Below the pieces are notes generated by a model. That model was not told where the DNA came from, made no database searches, and worked only from the letters and a program-made list of their open reading frames with translations. Position numbers and translations under genes: made by a program. Below are positions 1-7,838 of a stretch of DNA of 64,000 nt, one piece after another (the first letter of the stretch is position 1; each line of letters opens with the position of its first letter). Location: assembly GCF_009846755.1 (NCBI RefSeq), contig NZ_AQOR01000004.1:153996-217995 (forward strand), in the 5' to 3' direction. The DNA comes from Alcanivorax sp. S71-1-4 (lineage in GTDB: Bacteria > Pseudomonadota > Gammaproteobacteria > Pseudomonadales > Alcanivoracaceae).

Positions 1-197
1 GCGTGCAATACAACATGCTGCTCTCGCAGCAACGCGCCCAGTCGGTGGCCAACGCCCTTGGCCGCGCCGGCGTCGAACAGGTGCGCATGGACATCGTCGG
101 CTTTGGCCCGCACCAGCCGGTGGCCAGCAACGATTCTGCCAGCGGTCGTTCACAGAACCGCCGCGTGGAACTGACCCTGCTGCCCTACACGAAGTAA
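1..197 (+). CDS. OmpA-family peptidoglycan-binding protein, C-terminal fragment
   Basis: Only the last 64 or so residues are present and the 5' end lies outside the window. The fragment carries the end of an OmpA-like domain: LSQQRAQSVANAL, then VGFGPHQPVASN and SQNRRVELTL. In the family the NRRVEL-type segment closes the domain that binds diaminopimelate in peptidoglycan, so the whole protein is probably an outer membrane protein or lipoprotein tethered to the cell wall. The reading frame ends with TAA at 195-197 and is followed by a strong terminator, so it closes its transcript. Whether a beta-barrel or lipobox precedes the domain cannot be seen. Confidence 0.85.
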   Translation, partial: VQYNMLLSQQRAQSVANALGRAGVEQVRMDIVGFGPHQPVASNDSASGRSQNRRVELTLLPYTK

Positions 198-222
198 CGA
201 CAACGCGGCATCGCTGTTGCGT

Positions 223-249
223 AAAGCCCCGGCCCCGGCCGGGGCTTTT
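223..249 (+). terminator. Rho-independent terminator after the OmpA-family gene
   Basis: A perfect 10-bp stem (223-232 with 239-248) encloses the 6-base loop CCCCGG and ends in TTTT. It lies 26 bases after the OmpA-family stop codon. Confidence 0.85.
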
Positions 250-473
250 GCGTTCCGGGTGCATGACGGTGATTGCCGCCCTGCCCGGCGGCCGCCAGAA
301 TGTAGATGACATCACATTTTCCTGGCGGCATGATTTCAGGGCCTTTTACACTCAATCCATCGGCCCTGTTCAGCCTGAAGGGACGATACAGGGGAACCTG
401 CGGCTGCCTCGGGAGGGCGAGGCACCGCAACAGGGTGGCATCAACAAGAATCAACAAAAAAGGGAACCGGGCC
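250..473. other. Intergenic leader upstream of the two-component operon
   Basis: About 220 bases with no convincing gene. The stretch around 300-355 is richer in A and T than its surroundings and could hold the promoter of the signalling operon, but I see no clear -35/-10 pair. Frames open across it on both strands have no recognisable protein features. Confidence 0.4.
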
Positions 474-752
474 GTGACAGGAATCACTGCGCCCGCCCAA
501 CGCCTGACCGGGGCCATGGCGTTGGGCATCGCGATCATCGGGACAATCACCCTGCGTGCCTGGCGCCAGCCGTGGCTCGGTGTTGCGTTCGGCGCAGCGC
601 GTGGCCTGTTTGCCGAGCTGGACGGCAACCTCCCCTGCCCGGCTGGCTCGCGGCACCAGCATCTCCTCCCTAGCCACACCGTCAGGCTGACCAACCGGTG
701 GACACTCGGCCGTGGCGTCTGGCGCCCCCTGGACAGGACCAACACCGCATGA
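474..752 (+). CDS. Possible small membrane protein upstream of the response regulator
   Basis: A GTG start at 474 follows an AGGGA box about nine bases upstream and would encode 92 residues. A hydrophobic stretch (ALGIAIIGTITL, about residues 16-27) could span the membrane once. The TGA stop at 750-752 overlaps the ATG of the next gene (749) as ATGA, the same arrangement used elsewhere in this operon, which is the main argument that it is real. The C-terminal half is Arg/Leu/Pro-rich with no recognisable family and looks like generic high-GC open frame. It may be a fortuitous ORF; the upstream region would then simply be a leader. Confidence 0.25.
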   Translation: MTGITAPAQRLTGAMALGIAIIGTITLRAWRQPWLGVAFGAARGLFAELDGNLPCPAGSRHQHLLPSHTVRLTNRWTLGRGVWRPLDRTNTA

Positions 753-1411
753 CAGGACACGCGCTGATCATCGAAGACCACACCGAGACACGTCACTGGC
801 TGCACGCGCTGCTGCAGCAGGCCTTGCCTTCGCTGACGGTGCACACGGCATCGTCGATGCAGTCCGGGCTGGCACTGATTCCAGCGCACGACTGGCGTAT
901 CGTGCTGATCGACCTCGGCCTGCCGGACGGTTCCGGCATGACGCTGCTGGAAGCCCTGCATGACCAGCAACCTTCCGCCCAAAGTGTGGTGGTGACCGTC
1001 CATAGCGATGACCGCCACCTGTTCCGCGCACTCGCCGCAGGCGCGCAGGGCTACCTGCTGAAAAGCCAGCCCAGTGATCAGCTGGTGGAACAGTTGCGCC
1101 AGTTCAACAGCGGCATGCCGCTGCTGGCCCCGGCGATCGCGCGACGGATGCTGGCGCATTTTCGCGGGCGCACAACGCGGCATTCAGGCAGCGACGAGCC
1201 GCCGCTGACACCCCGGGAAACCGATATCCTGCGCGGCATCGGCCGCGGCCTGAAGATCTCGGAAGTGGCGACCTGCCTGAACCTGACCGAGTCCACCGTC
1301 GCCAGTTACGTCAAACAGATCTACCGGAAACTGTCCATCAGCAACCGGGCGCAAGCGGCGCTGGAAGCCGCAAGGCGCGGCTTGCTGAACTCACCGTCGG
1401 AGCTGCATTGA
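749..1411 (+). CDS. LuxR/NarL-type response regulator (first copy)
   Basis: Predicted 220-residue regulator. The N-terminal receiver domain begins ALIIEDHTETRHWL with the acidic pocket, has the phospho-acceptor Asp in LIDLGLPDGSG and the conserved Lys in GYLLKSQ. The C-terminal LuxR-type helix-turn-helix reads LTPRETDILRGIGRGL, then LTESTVASYVKQIYRKL. I chose ATG 749, which has an AGGA box upstream and is where receiver homology starts; a longer frame from 698 is open but unlike the family. The stop overlaps the kinase start as TGATG, implying translational coupling. It closely resembles the regulator at 3567, so one kinase probably addresses two paralogous outputs. The signal and target genes are unknown. 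Confidence 0.9.
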   Translation: MTGHALIIEDHTETRHWLHALLQQALPSLTVHTASSMQSGLALIPAHDWRIVLIDLGLPDGSGMTLLEALHDQQPSAQSVVVTVHSDDRHLFRALAAGAQGYLLKSQPSDQLVEQLRQFNSGMPLLAPAIARRMLAHFRGRTTRHSGSDEPPLTPRETDILRGIGRGLKISEVATCLNLTESTVASYVKQIYRKLSISNRAQAALEAARRGLLNSPSELH

Positions 1412-3570
1412 TGCGTCCGCCTGCGCACATGGCTTCGCCCGGTGTCCGGCTGCTGGGCGCGGCATTACTGGCACTGATCATCGCGTTGGTGGTGGTGTAT
1501 CAGGTACTGCAGCCGAAATGGTTCGGCCTGACGCTGATGCCCGACGCCGCACAGAACGGTGTTCGGCTGGTGCAGGCCACTGGCCCGTCTGCGCACCTGC
1601 CGGCGCCCGCCTGGCTGGTCAGTGTCGATACGGCCAGCGGCCCATTGACCCTGACGGCCACCGATCGCATCGAAGAAGCGGACGTGCTGGAAAGTTACAC
1701 CGAGCTGGAGCGCTTCCTGCGCCGCCAGGCAGTGCTGTTCCAGCAGATGCAGACCGGCACACTTTCTGTTGTCTTGCGTGACGATGCCGGCGTGCTGACG
1801 ACGCATACCCTCACCGCCGAGCCCCATCGCCCCGCCGGCAGCCTGCCGTCTGCGTTCTGGGTGCAGCTGTTGTCCGGCGTCGGAGGTTTCATCATCGGCG
1901 CCTGGGTGCTGGTGCTGCGTCGCGGTGATCCCGGTGCGCGCTGTTTCGCGCTGACCGGTACGGGCCTGATGCTGTCAGCCTTCGCTGCGGCGATTTACTC
2001 CACCCGTGAACTGGCGTTGCCGTACGGGGAGTACCGCGTCCTGATGACCATCAACCACACCGGCTCAATGATCTTCGGCATGGCGCTGCTCGGGCTGTTT
2101 CTGCTGTTTCCCAACCGGCTGGTATCACCACGCTGGGGGTGGTTACTGGCGGCCCTCACCCTGCTATGGGTGTTCATTGGCGCTGCCTGGCTGATGCCGT
2201 CCCCCGTGGACACCATGTACACGCCCATTCTGCTGCAGAGCTGCGGTATTCTGTTGCTGATTGCCGTCCAGTGGTGGCGCAGCCGCGGTCATCCGGCACA
2301 TGCCGCCACACTGCGCTGGCTGGGGCTCGCCTCGGTCGCCACCGTGACGCTGTTTGTGGTCACCGCAGCGCTGCCTGCGTTGCTGAACATCAGCCCGTTT
2401 ATTTCCCAGGGCCATGCCTTCGGCTTTTTCCTGATCATCTACGCCGGGCTGGCACTGGGGCTGCGGCGTTACCGCCTGTTCGATCTCGACCGCTGGGCGT
2501 TTCATGTGTTGCTGTGGGTCATTGCCGGTCTGGCGCTGGTCCTGCTGGACCTGACCCTGATCGCCGCACTGAAATGGAACCAGCAGCTGTCGCTCACGCT
2601 CTCTCTGATCGTATGTGGCTTCCTGTGGCTTCCGTTACGCGGCTGGCTGTGGCGCCGGCTGGTGGAAAAACCGCGCCCGGGACAGCGGGAACTGTTCAAT
2701 CGCATCATCGAGGTGGCACTGGCGCCGTCCGAGGACGAGTACCGCACACGCTGGCAGCAATTGCTGCATTCGCTGTTCAACCCTGCCCGGCTGCACACCA
2801 CCACCGCGCGCAGCGCACCGGCACTGGAAGAGGACGGCATGGCCATGGTCCTGCCGGCGGTGTTGCACAGCCCGCCATTGCGCCTGTCACTGGCGGCGCA
2901 GGGGCGACGGCTGTTTACACCGCGTGATTGCGTGCTGGCTGCCGAAGTCATCGACATGCTGCACTACGCCAACGACAACCGGAACGCGTACCAGCAAGGT
3001 GCGCAGCAGGAACGCCGGCGCATTGCGCAGGATCTGCACGACGACCTCGGCTCACGATTGCTGACCGGACTGCATCAGCCGCGCCTGAATCAGGTGCGCG
3101 ATACCATTGGCCTTGCGCTGGCGGAAATGCGCGTGATCATCCGCGGTCTGTCCGGACAGCCCATGGCCCTTGACGATGTGCTGGCAGAATTACGTCAGGA
3201 AAGCTGGGATCGCCTTGACGCCGCAGGCATCGAACTCGACTGGCCGCTGCCGGACAGCGCGTGCGCGCCGCTACTGGAATATGGCCAGTACCGGCACCTG
3301 CTGTCGGTGCTGCGTGAACTGATCAGCAATATCATCCGTCATGCTGGCGCGTCACACGTGCGCGTCGCCATACGTTGTACCCCGGAGAGGCTGTACTGCG
3401 AGGTGGAAGACAACGGCGCCGGGTTTGACGGTGACAGCACCGGCAGTGGCCAGGGGCTGGGCAATCTTCGCCGCCGTGTCGGCGAACTCGCCGGAGAATT
3501 GCAGTATCAGCCGCTGACACCGGGCACACGCACCCGACTGACGTTGCCGCTGGCCCGGGGGAGCGCATGA
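1411..3570 (+). CDS. ComP-like membrane sensor histidine kinase
   Basis: Predicted 719-residue kinase. Residues 12-30 form a first membrane helix, followed by a periplasmic domain of about 115 residues that could be PDZ-like. Then comes a bundle of roughly seven to eight membrane helices (about residues 148-420). The cytoplasmic part has a HisKA_3 dimerisation box with the phospho-accepting His in RIAQDLHDDLGSRL, then a HATPase domain with NIIRHAGASHV (N box), VEDNGAGFDGDS (G1) and GQGLGNLRRRVGEL (G2). This layout recalls ComP and related NarX/DesK-type kinases that pair with LuxR-type regulators. It overlaps the upstream regulator by one base and the downstream one by four, so all three are one transcription unit. 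The ligand is not predictable. Confidence 0.88.
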   Translation: MRPPAHMASPGVRLLGAALLALIIALVVVYQVLQPKWFGLTLMPDAAQNGVRLVQATGPSAHLPAPAWLVSVDTASGPLTLTATDRIEEADVLESYTELERFLRRQAVLFQQMQTGTLSVVLRDDAGVLTTHTLTAEPHRPAGSLPSAFWVQLLSGVGGFIIGAWVLVLRRGDPGARCFALTGTGLMLSAFAAAIYSTRELALPYGEYRVLMTINHTGSMIFGMALLGLFLLFPNRLVSPRWGWLLAALTLLWVFIGAAWLMPSPVDTMYTPILLQSCGILLLIAVQWWRSRGHPAHAATLRWLGLASVATVTLFVVTAALPALLNISPFISQGHAFGFFLIIYAGLALGLRRYRLFDLDRWAFHVLLWVIAGLALVLLDLTLIAALKWNQQLSLTLSLIVCGFLWLPLRGWLWRRLVEKPRPGQRELFNRIIEVALAPSEDEYRTRWQQLLHSLFNPARLHTTTARSAPALEEDGMAMVLPAVLHSPPLRLSLAAQGRRLFTPRDCVLAAEVIDMLHYANDNRNAYQQGAQQERRRIAQDLHDDLGSRLLTGLHQPRLNQVRDTIGLALAEMRVIIRGLSGQPMALDDVLAELRQESWDRLDAAGIELDWPLPDSACAPLLEYGQYRHLLSVLRELISNIIRHAGASHVRVAIRCTPERLYCEVEDNGAGFDGDSTGSGQGLGNLRRRVGELAGELQYQPLTPGTRTRLTLPLARGSA

Positions 3571-4247
3571 GCACCGGCACCGTCCAGGCCCACGTACTGA
3601 TTGTCGAAGATCTGCCCGATACACAACGATGGCTGGCCGACATTGTTGCGCAGGCATTTCCGGGCACGACGGTGCAACTGGCCGGCTCGGTTGCCGCAGC
3701 ACGCGCCCTGCTGCCAACCCGGCAATGGGCGCTGGCACTGATCGATCTCGGGCTGCCGGACGGCTCCGGTATTGACCTGATCAGCCAGATCAACGAGACG
3801 CTGCCGCACCTGCCGGCCATCGTCACCACCATCTACGACGATGACGACAACCTGTTCAGCGCACTGGCCGCCGGCGCCTCCGGTTATTTGTTGAAAAGCC
3901 AGGCGGCCCCGGCGCTGGCAAGGCAACTGCAACAACAGCAGCAGGGTTATCCCCCCATGTCGCCGAGCATCGCACGGCGCCTGCTCACGCATTTTCGCCA
4001 GCAGGCTGCGTTCGGCGAGACCACGCTGGGCGATGCAGCGTCTCCGCCGCTGCAGCTCACTGCACGGGAGCAGGATGTATTGCGTTGCATCGGGCATGGC
4101 ATGCGTACACAGGAAGCGGCCGCAGAACTCGGGCTGACAGAACATACCGTCACCACCTACATCCGCAACCTCTATGAAAAACTGAACATCAGTTCCCGCG
4201 CCGAAGCCGCCCTGGAAGCTGCCCGTCGGGGTCTGCTGCCCACCTGA
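3567..4247 (+). CDS. LuxR/NarL-type response regulator (second copy)
   Basis: Predicted 226 residues with the same architecture as the regulator at 749. The receiver begins VLIVEDLPDTQRWL, has its phospho-acceptor in LIDLGLPDGSG and its Lys in GYLLKSQAAP. The C-terminal HTH reads LTAREQDVLRCIGHGM and LTEHTVTTYIRNLYEKL. The ATG overlaps the kinase stop (ATGA). It shares long blocks with the first regulator, for example the C-terminal AALEAARRGLL, so the two arose by duplication. The recognition helices differ (STVASYVKQ versus HTVTTYIRN), suggesting related but not identical DNA targets. Confidence 0.9.
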   Translation: MSTGTVQAHVLIVEDLPDTQRWLADIVAQAFPGTTVQLAGSVAAARALLPTRQWALALIDLGLPDGSGIDLISQINETLPHLPAIVTTIYDDDDNLFSALAAGASGYLLKSQAAPALARQLQQQQQGYPPMSPSIARRLLTHFRQQAAFGETTLGDAASPPLQLTAREQDVLRCIGHGMRTQEAAAELGLTEHTVTTYIRNLYEKLNISSRAEAALEAARRGLLPT

Positions 4248-4294
4248 GCGCCCTCACGCTGCGGGCACCCAGACGGCCGGCACTGGAAAGCAGA

Positions 4295-4320
4295 CCAGGC
4301 CCTTCCGGTGGAGGGCCTGG
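4295..4320. terminator. Hairpin between convergent genes, probable terminator
   Basis: CCAGGCCCT (4295-4303) pairs with AGGGCCTGG (4312-4320) around an 8-base loop. It lies between the second response regulator and the oppositely oriented diiron gene. Neither side has a proper U-tract, so termination is plausible rather than shown. Confidence 0.4.
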
Positions 4321-4335
4321 CAATACAGGGTCGTA

Positions 4336-5448
4336 TCAGGAGGCGTTTTCGTAGAGTGGCCGTGACAGCTCTGCCCAGTCGATCTGGCCATCGTCCAGCA
4401 GGTTCTCGAACTGCAGAATGCCCAGTTCCTCGAACTTCGGCCGCACCTTGTCAGTCAGCAGGCCGATGCGCTTGAGATTGGGAATAATGCGGGTGAACAA
4501 CAGATTGCGGAATTGCGCCATGATGTGCGAGGCCAGTACCTGCTCCCGCGCTTTTTCACCGTCCCAGCCGAACTCGGCAAACACTTCGGTGGCAATCAGC
4601 CGCTCGCGCATGACCACACAGGCTTCATAGGCAAACTGGGCGCGGTCTTCGCGCTCCTCGTCGGTCAAAGTGCTGACGAAGTCCTCCAGATAATTCACCC
4701 CGAAGGTCACGTGCCGCGCTTCGTCGCGGATGACCAGCGTGATCAGTTGCGTCAGCAGCGGGTCCTTGGCAGTCAGCTTGAGCGTGTTGAACGCAGCCAG
4801 CGCCAGCCCCTCGATGATGATCTGCATGCCGATGAACTTCAGGTCCCAGCGCGGATCGGACAGAATCTTGTCCAGCAGCACTTTCAGGTTCGGGTTGATC
4901 GGATACAGGATGCCGATTTTTTCCTGCAGGTAGCGGGTAAAGGCCTCGACGTGACGCGCTTCGTCGAAGGTCTGCGAGGCGGCATAAAGCTTGGCGTCGT
5001 AGGTGGGTGCGCAGGACGCCAGTTGTGACGCCACCAGCAGCGCTCCCTGCTCGCCGTGCATGAACTGCGCCAGCATCCAGGCCAGGTTATGCCAGCCGAA
5101 GCGCAGCTTTTCCTCGTCGGAGAGCGTTTCAAAGGGCTCCCAGCCACTGAACGGGTTGAAATTCTGGTCGAGCGGGATTTCGGATTTCGGGTAGTTCTGG
5201 CTCCAGTCCAGATCCATGTCCGCGTTCCAGTTCAGCTCTTTGCCCAACCGGTAGAGTTTGCGGATGCGGCCATCTGCCGAACTGTAATCCCAGTTGTAGT
5301 GGCCGGTCAGCGGGGTCTGGAAAATCTCCACCACGTCCTGCACATGGCCGGGCTGCAGACGTTCTTCAATGTCATCCGCGCCGGGGCCGTCCCAGTTGTC
5401 GTAATAGGTGATGGTGTCCGGTGGCGATTCAATCCGCTTGATGTCCAT
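4336..5448 (-). CDS. Ferritin-like diiron protein (putative oxygenase or ligand-binding oxidase)
   Basis: Predicted 370 residues. Two half-sites typical of a four-helix diiron bundle are visible: a Glu in MHGEQGALL followed after about 30 residues by FDEARHVEAF, and a Glu in IIEGLALAAFN followed by IRDEARHVTFG. These give the E...EARH ligand set of the ferritin/RNR-R2 superfamily. The substrate cannot be told from the sequence; hydroxylation or fatty-acid-related oxidation are possibilities known in related families. I chose ATG 5448, preceded by AGAGG, over an open extension to 5541 that would run through the leader. The gene stands alone, downstream of a strong promoter overlapped by a perfect inverted repeat, so it is probably tightly regulated. 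Confidence 0.8.
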   Translation of the reverse strand: MDIKRIESPPDTITYYDNWDGPGADDIEERLQPGHVQDVVEIFQTPLTGHYNWDYSSADGRIRKLYRLGKELNWNADMDLDWSQNYPKSEIPLDQNFNPFSGWEPFETLSDEEKLRFGWHNLAWMLAQFMHGEQGALLVASQLASCAPTYDAKLYAASQTFDEARHVEAFTRYLQEKIGILYPINPNLKVLLDKILSDPRWDLKFIGMQIIIEGLALAAFNTLKLTAKDPLLTQLITLVIRDEARHVTFGVNYLEDFVSTLTDEEREDRAQFAYEACVVMRERLIATEVFAEFGWDGEKAREQVLASHIMAQFRNLLFTRIIPNLKRIGLLTDKVRPKFEELGILQFENLLDDGQIDWAELSRPLYENAS

Positions 5449-5565
5449 GGGTAGCGCACCTCTGTCTTGTTGTTGGCGTTTCAGGCCCTCGGGGCCGGGG
5501 GCAGTGTCCTCAAAACTAGCCCGGCAGCAGGCCGACAACAATGTCGCGCAATGACAATAAACACG

Positions 5566-5606
5566 CTGTCTGGCGCATAATCACAATTGCGCCAGACAGA
5601 TGTCAA
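5566..5606 (-). promoter_or_regulatory. Promoter with embedded 12-bp inverted repeat upstream of the diiron gene
   Basis: Reading the minus strand, a perfect TTGACA (5606-5601) is followed after 18 bases by GATTAT (5582-5577), a plausible sigma-70 promoter. Two perfect 12-base inverted arms, 5588-5599 and 5566-5577 (CTGTCTGGCGCA and complement) with a 10-base spacer, fall inside the -35/-10 spacer and on the -10/start region. That is where a repressor would block polymerase. The same repeat might instead fold as a terminator for the thioesterase pair upstream, but it lacks a U-run. Confidence 0.6.
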
Positions 5607-5642
5607 AATGACTCATATCTTATGAAACAGAGAGATACAGAA

Positions 5643-6098
5643 CTAATCTGAAGCAGTTTCTTCAGAAAGGAGGAAGTGGGCCCTGGCAATGGCGATGGGC
5701 TCCGCCCGGCGCACCTGCCAGGCACTGATATGGACATTCGCCACCCGCCGGCCAAGCCGTGTCACCCGGCACTCGGCGAAGGTGTCCCGGAAATGTCCGG
5801 CGCGCAGATAATCCATGGTGAAATCGATGGTCTTCGGCACGCGCGGCTCCCCCATCTCCAGCAGCAGGAAGATGATCGCCGCCTGTTCGAGAAAGCCGGC
5901 CACGGCGCCACCATGCAGTGCCGGCAACGTGGGGTTGCCCAGATTGGTGTCGGACTTCGGCAGGATGAACAACAGCTCCTCGCCACGTGCCACCGCTTCA
6001 ATACCCAGGAAACGCGCGTAGGGAACGCGCTCGATCAGCATCTGGTACGGGGTCTCGCCACGGCGACAGCTTTCCACCAGGGTTTTCAGGGCATCCAT
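5643..6098 (-). CDS. PaaI/hotdog-fold thioesterase (downstream copy)
   Basis: Predicted 151 residues. A hotdog fold of the PaaI type is indicated by the helix segment NPTLPALHGGAVAGFLEQAA, with LHGG matching the family HGG signature, and a following strand KTIDFTMDYLRAG. Such enzymes hydrolyse acyl-CoA thioesters in the cytoplasm. The ATG at 6098 overlaps the stop of the upstream homologue by one base (TGATG), so the two are translationally coupled and may act as a hetero-oligomer. An open extension to 6263 only reads through the upstream gene in another frame. Substrate unknown. Confidence 0.82.
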   Translation of the reverse strand: MDALKTLVESCRRGETPYQMLIERVPYARFLGIEAVARGEELLFILPKSDTNLGNPTLPALHGGAVAGFLEQAAIIFLLLEMGEPRVPKTIDFTMDYLRAGHFRDTFAECRVTRLGRRVANVHISAWQVRRAEPIAIARAHFLLSEETASD

Positions 6099-6592
6099 CA
6101 ATTCACCACCTTGCTGACACCGGGAAGTTTCATGCGCATATAGGTGGCCAGCCCTGTGGCGAGCAGATCGTCGCTGGCCGGCTCTTCGTCGGTACTCTCC
6201 TCGAACACTGACATGCGTACGAAGGCCACGTGCTGGCTGAGCCGATAACAGTGTGCCTCGCACACCACGGCATGGCCCGGTCGCGGCGCGCGCAGGTGAT
6301 CCACCCGCATGTCGATGGTCGGGGTGATTTCGAAGTCGGGGAAGATCAGACAGGCATTGGCGAGGCCACCGGCCTGGTCCATCAGTGCGAAAATGGCGCC
6401 ACCATGGGTGACGCCGGTGTCCGGGTTACCCACCAGCTTGTCCTGATAGGGCATGCGCACGCGCACGCTGTCCTGCCCGGCCTCCAGCACATCAAGCTCG
6501 AGCAGCGTAGAGTGTTTGACGGAGGCGACAAAGCGCTTGCAGATATCCAGGCGGGTGTACTCGGGGGCGTCTCGTGAAGTCACGGCGGTCAA
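6098..6592 (-). CDS. PaaI/hotdog-fold thioesterase (upstream copy)
   Basis: Predicted 164 residues with the PaaI signature GVTHGGAIFALMDQAGG: the HGG loop and the Asp/Gln of the hot-dog helix are present. The strand ITPTIDMRVDHLRAPRPG follows. The family hydrolyses medium-chain or aromatic acyl-CoAs. It is first of a coupled pair and divergent from the PHA-synthase-like gene starting at 6681, leaving fewer than 90 bases for two promoters. The neighbourhood suggests acyl-CoA metabolism, but that is inference from context. Confidence 0.85.
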   Translation of the reverse strand: MTAVTSRDAPEYTRLDICKRFVASVKHSTLLELDVLEAGQDSVRVRMPYQDKLVGNPDTGVTHGGAIFALMDQAGGLANACLIFPDFEITPTIDMRVDHLRAPRPGHAVVCEAHCYRLSQHVAFVRMSVFEESTDEEPASDDLLATGLATYMRMKLPGVSKVVN

Positions 6593-6680
6593 TTCCTGTG
6601 TGGCGTCATGCGGGCATTATGCGCGCCGCAAAGTACCATGGGAACGTTGGACATCAACGACGTGCTGCCGAGGGCCCTCC

Positions 6681-7838
6681 ATGTCACAGCCAGGCTTGCT
6701 GAAATCCGGTTTGCGCGCCATTCGGCACGCGGTCGAGCGGCGGCGTCATCCAGACCGTTTTATCCTGGTGGACCAGACACCCTGGGAAGAGGTGTTCCGC
6801 GACGACATCATGTCGGTGCGCCGCTACCGCCTGCCCGCCATGGACCAGATCACCGTGGACGGCGAACCGGTCCCCGTGACCGGCACTTCCGCGCGCATCC
6901 CCCTGCTGCTGGTGCCTGCACTCGGCATCCATGCCTGGACCTTCGACATCATGCCGAATCGCAGCATGGTGCGTTATTTGATGGCCCGTGGCTTTGATGT
7001 CTACCTGCTCGACTGGGGCCGCCCGTCCGCCTCCCAGCGCACCCTGCGTCTGGATACCTACGTCAACGACTGGATGCCGGCCGCCGTGCACGCGGTCAGG
7101 CAGGACAGTGGCGCCGACGGGATCAGCCTGCTCGGTTACTGCATGGGAGGGCTGCTTTGCATGATGTACCTGGGTGGGCACGAGGACGCTCCCGTGGCCA
7201 ATCTGGTCACCATCGCCAGCCCGGTGGATTTCCACAAGAGTGGCGCCTATGGGCGTTTGTTCAGCCTGGTCAGTGTGCCGGCGCTGAAAGCGCACGCGTG
7301 GTTCAGGCTGCGTCTGGAGCCGCTGGATGACAGCCTGTTCCACATTCCGGCCAACCTGCTCTCGCTCGGCTTCAAGCTGACCAACCCGCCCGGTGTGGTG
7401 GCCTCGTACCTGGATCTGGTGCGTAATATCAGTGATCGGGACTATGTCACGGAATACATGACCATGGGCCAGTGGTTCAACGACATGGTGGATTACCCCG
7501 GTGCCATCGTGCGGGAAGTGATCGAAAAGATGATCATAGGCAACGACATTGCCGGTGGCCGCATACACATTGGCCAGCGGAGCGCCCGGCTGGCCGATGT
7601 CCGCTGCAACCTGCTGGCGCTGGCGGGCAGCACCGACCGCATCGTCACCATCCGGGCAGCACGCGCGGTGATGCGCCTGGTGGGCGCGCAGGACAAACGC
7701 TTTGAAGTGGTGCCCGGCGGGCATGCCGGTGTGTTCGCCGGCAGCAAGGCGCCGGAGCATACCTGGCGCCTGATCGCTGACTGGTTGCTGCCGCGCTCCG
7801 GGCGGATGCGGCAGCGCGGGGCTCAGCCGGCAGCCTGA
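6681..7838 (+). CDS. Class III-like polyhydroxyalkanoate synthase / alpha-beta hydrolase
   Basis: Predicted 385 residues. An alpha/beta hydrolase core with a lipase-like box in which Ser is replaced by Cys: GYCMGG, Cys at about residue 154, as in PHA synthases (G-x-C-x-G). The remaining triad candidates are the Asp in AGSTDRIV and the His in PGGHAGVFAG. PHA synthases polymerise 3-hydroxyacyl-CoA; the size of about 40 kDa fits the class III catalytic subunit. No PhaE partner, phasin or granule regulator is visible nearby, so it may be a PhaC-like paralogue. ATG 6681 follows GAGGG; the frame is open upstream to 6453 but runs into the divergent thioesterase. The stop overlaps the next gene tail to tail. 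Confidence 0.72.
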   Translation: MSQPGLLKSGLRAIRHAVERRRHPDRFILVDQTPWEEVFRDDIMSVRRYRLPAMDQITVDGEPVPVTGTSARIPLLLVPALGIHAWTFDIMPNRSMVRYLMARGFDVYLLDWGRPSASQRTLRLDTYVNDWMPAAVHAVRQDSGADGISLLGYCMGGLLCMMYLGGHEDAPVANLVTIASPVDFHKSGAYGRLFSLVSVPALKAHAWFRLRLEPLDDSLFHIPANLLSLGFKLTNPPGVVASYLDLVRNISDRDYVTEYMTMGQWFNDMVDYPGAIVREVIEKMIIGNDIAGGRIHIGQRSARLADVRCNLLALAGSTDRIVTIRAARAVMRLVGAQDKRFEVVPGGHAGVFAGSKAPEHTWRLIADWLLPRSGRMRQRGAQPAA

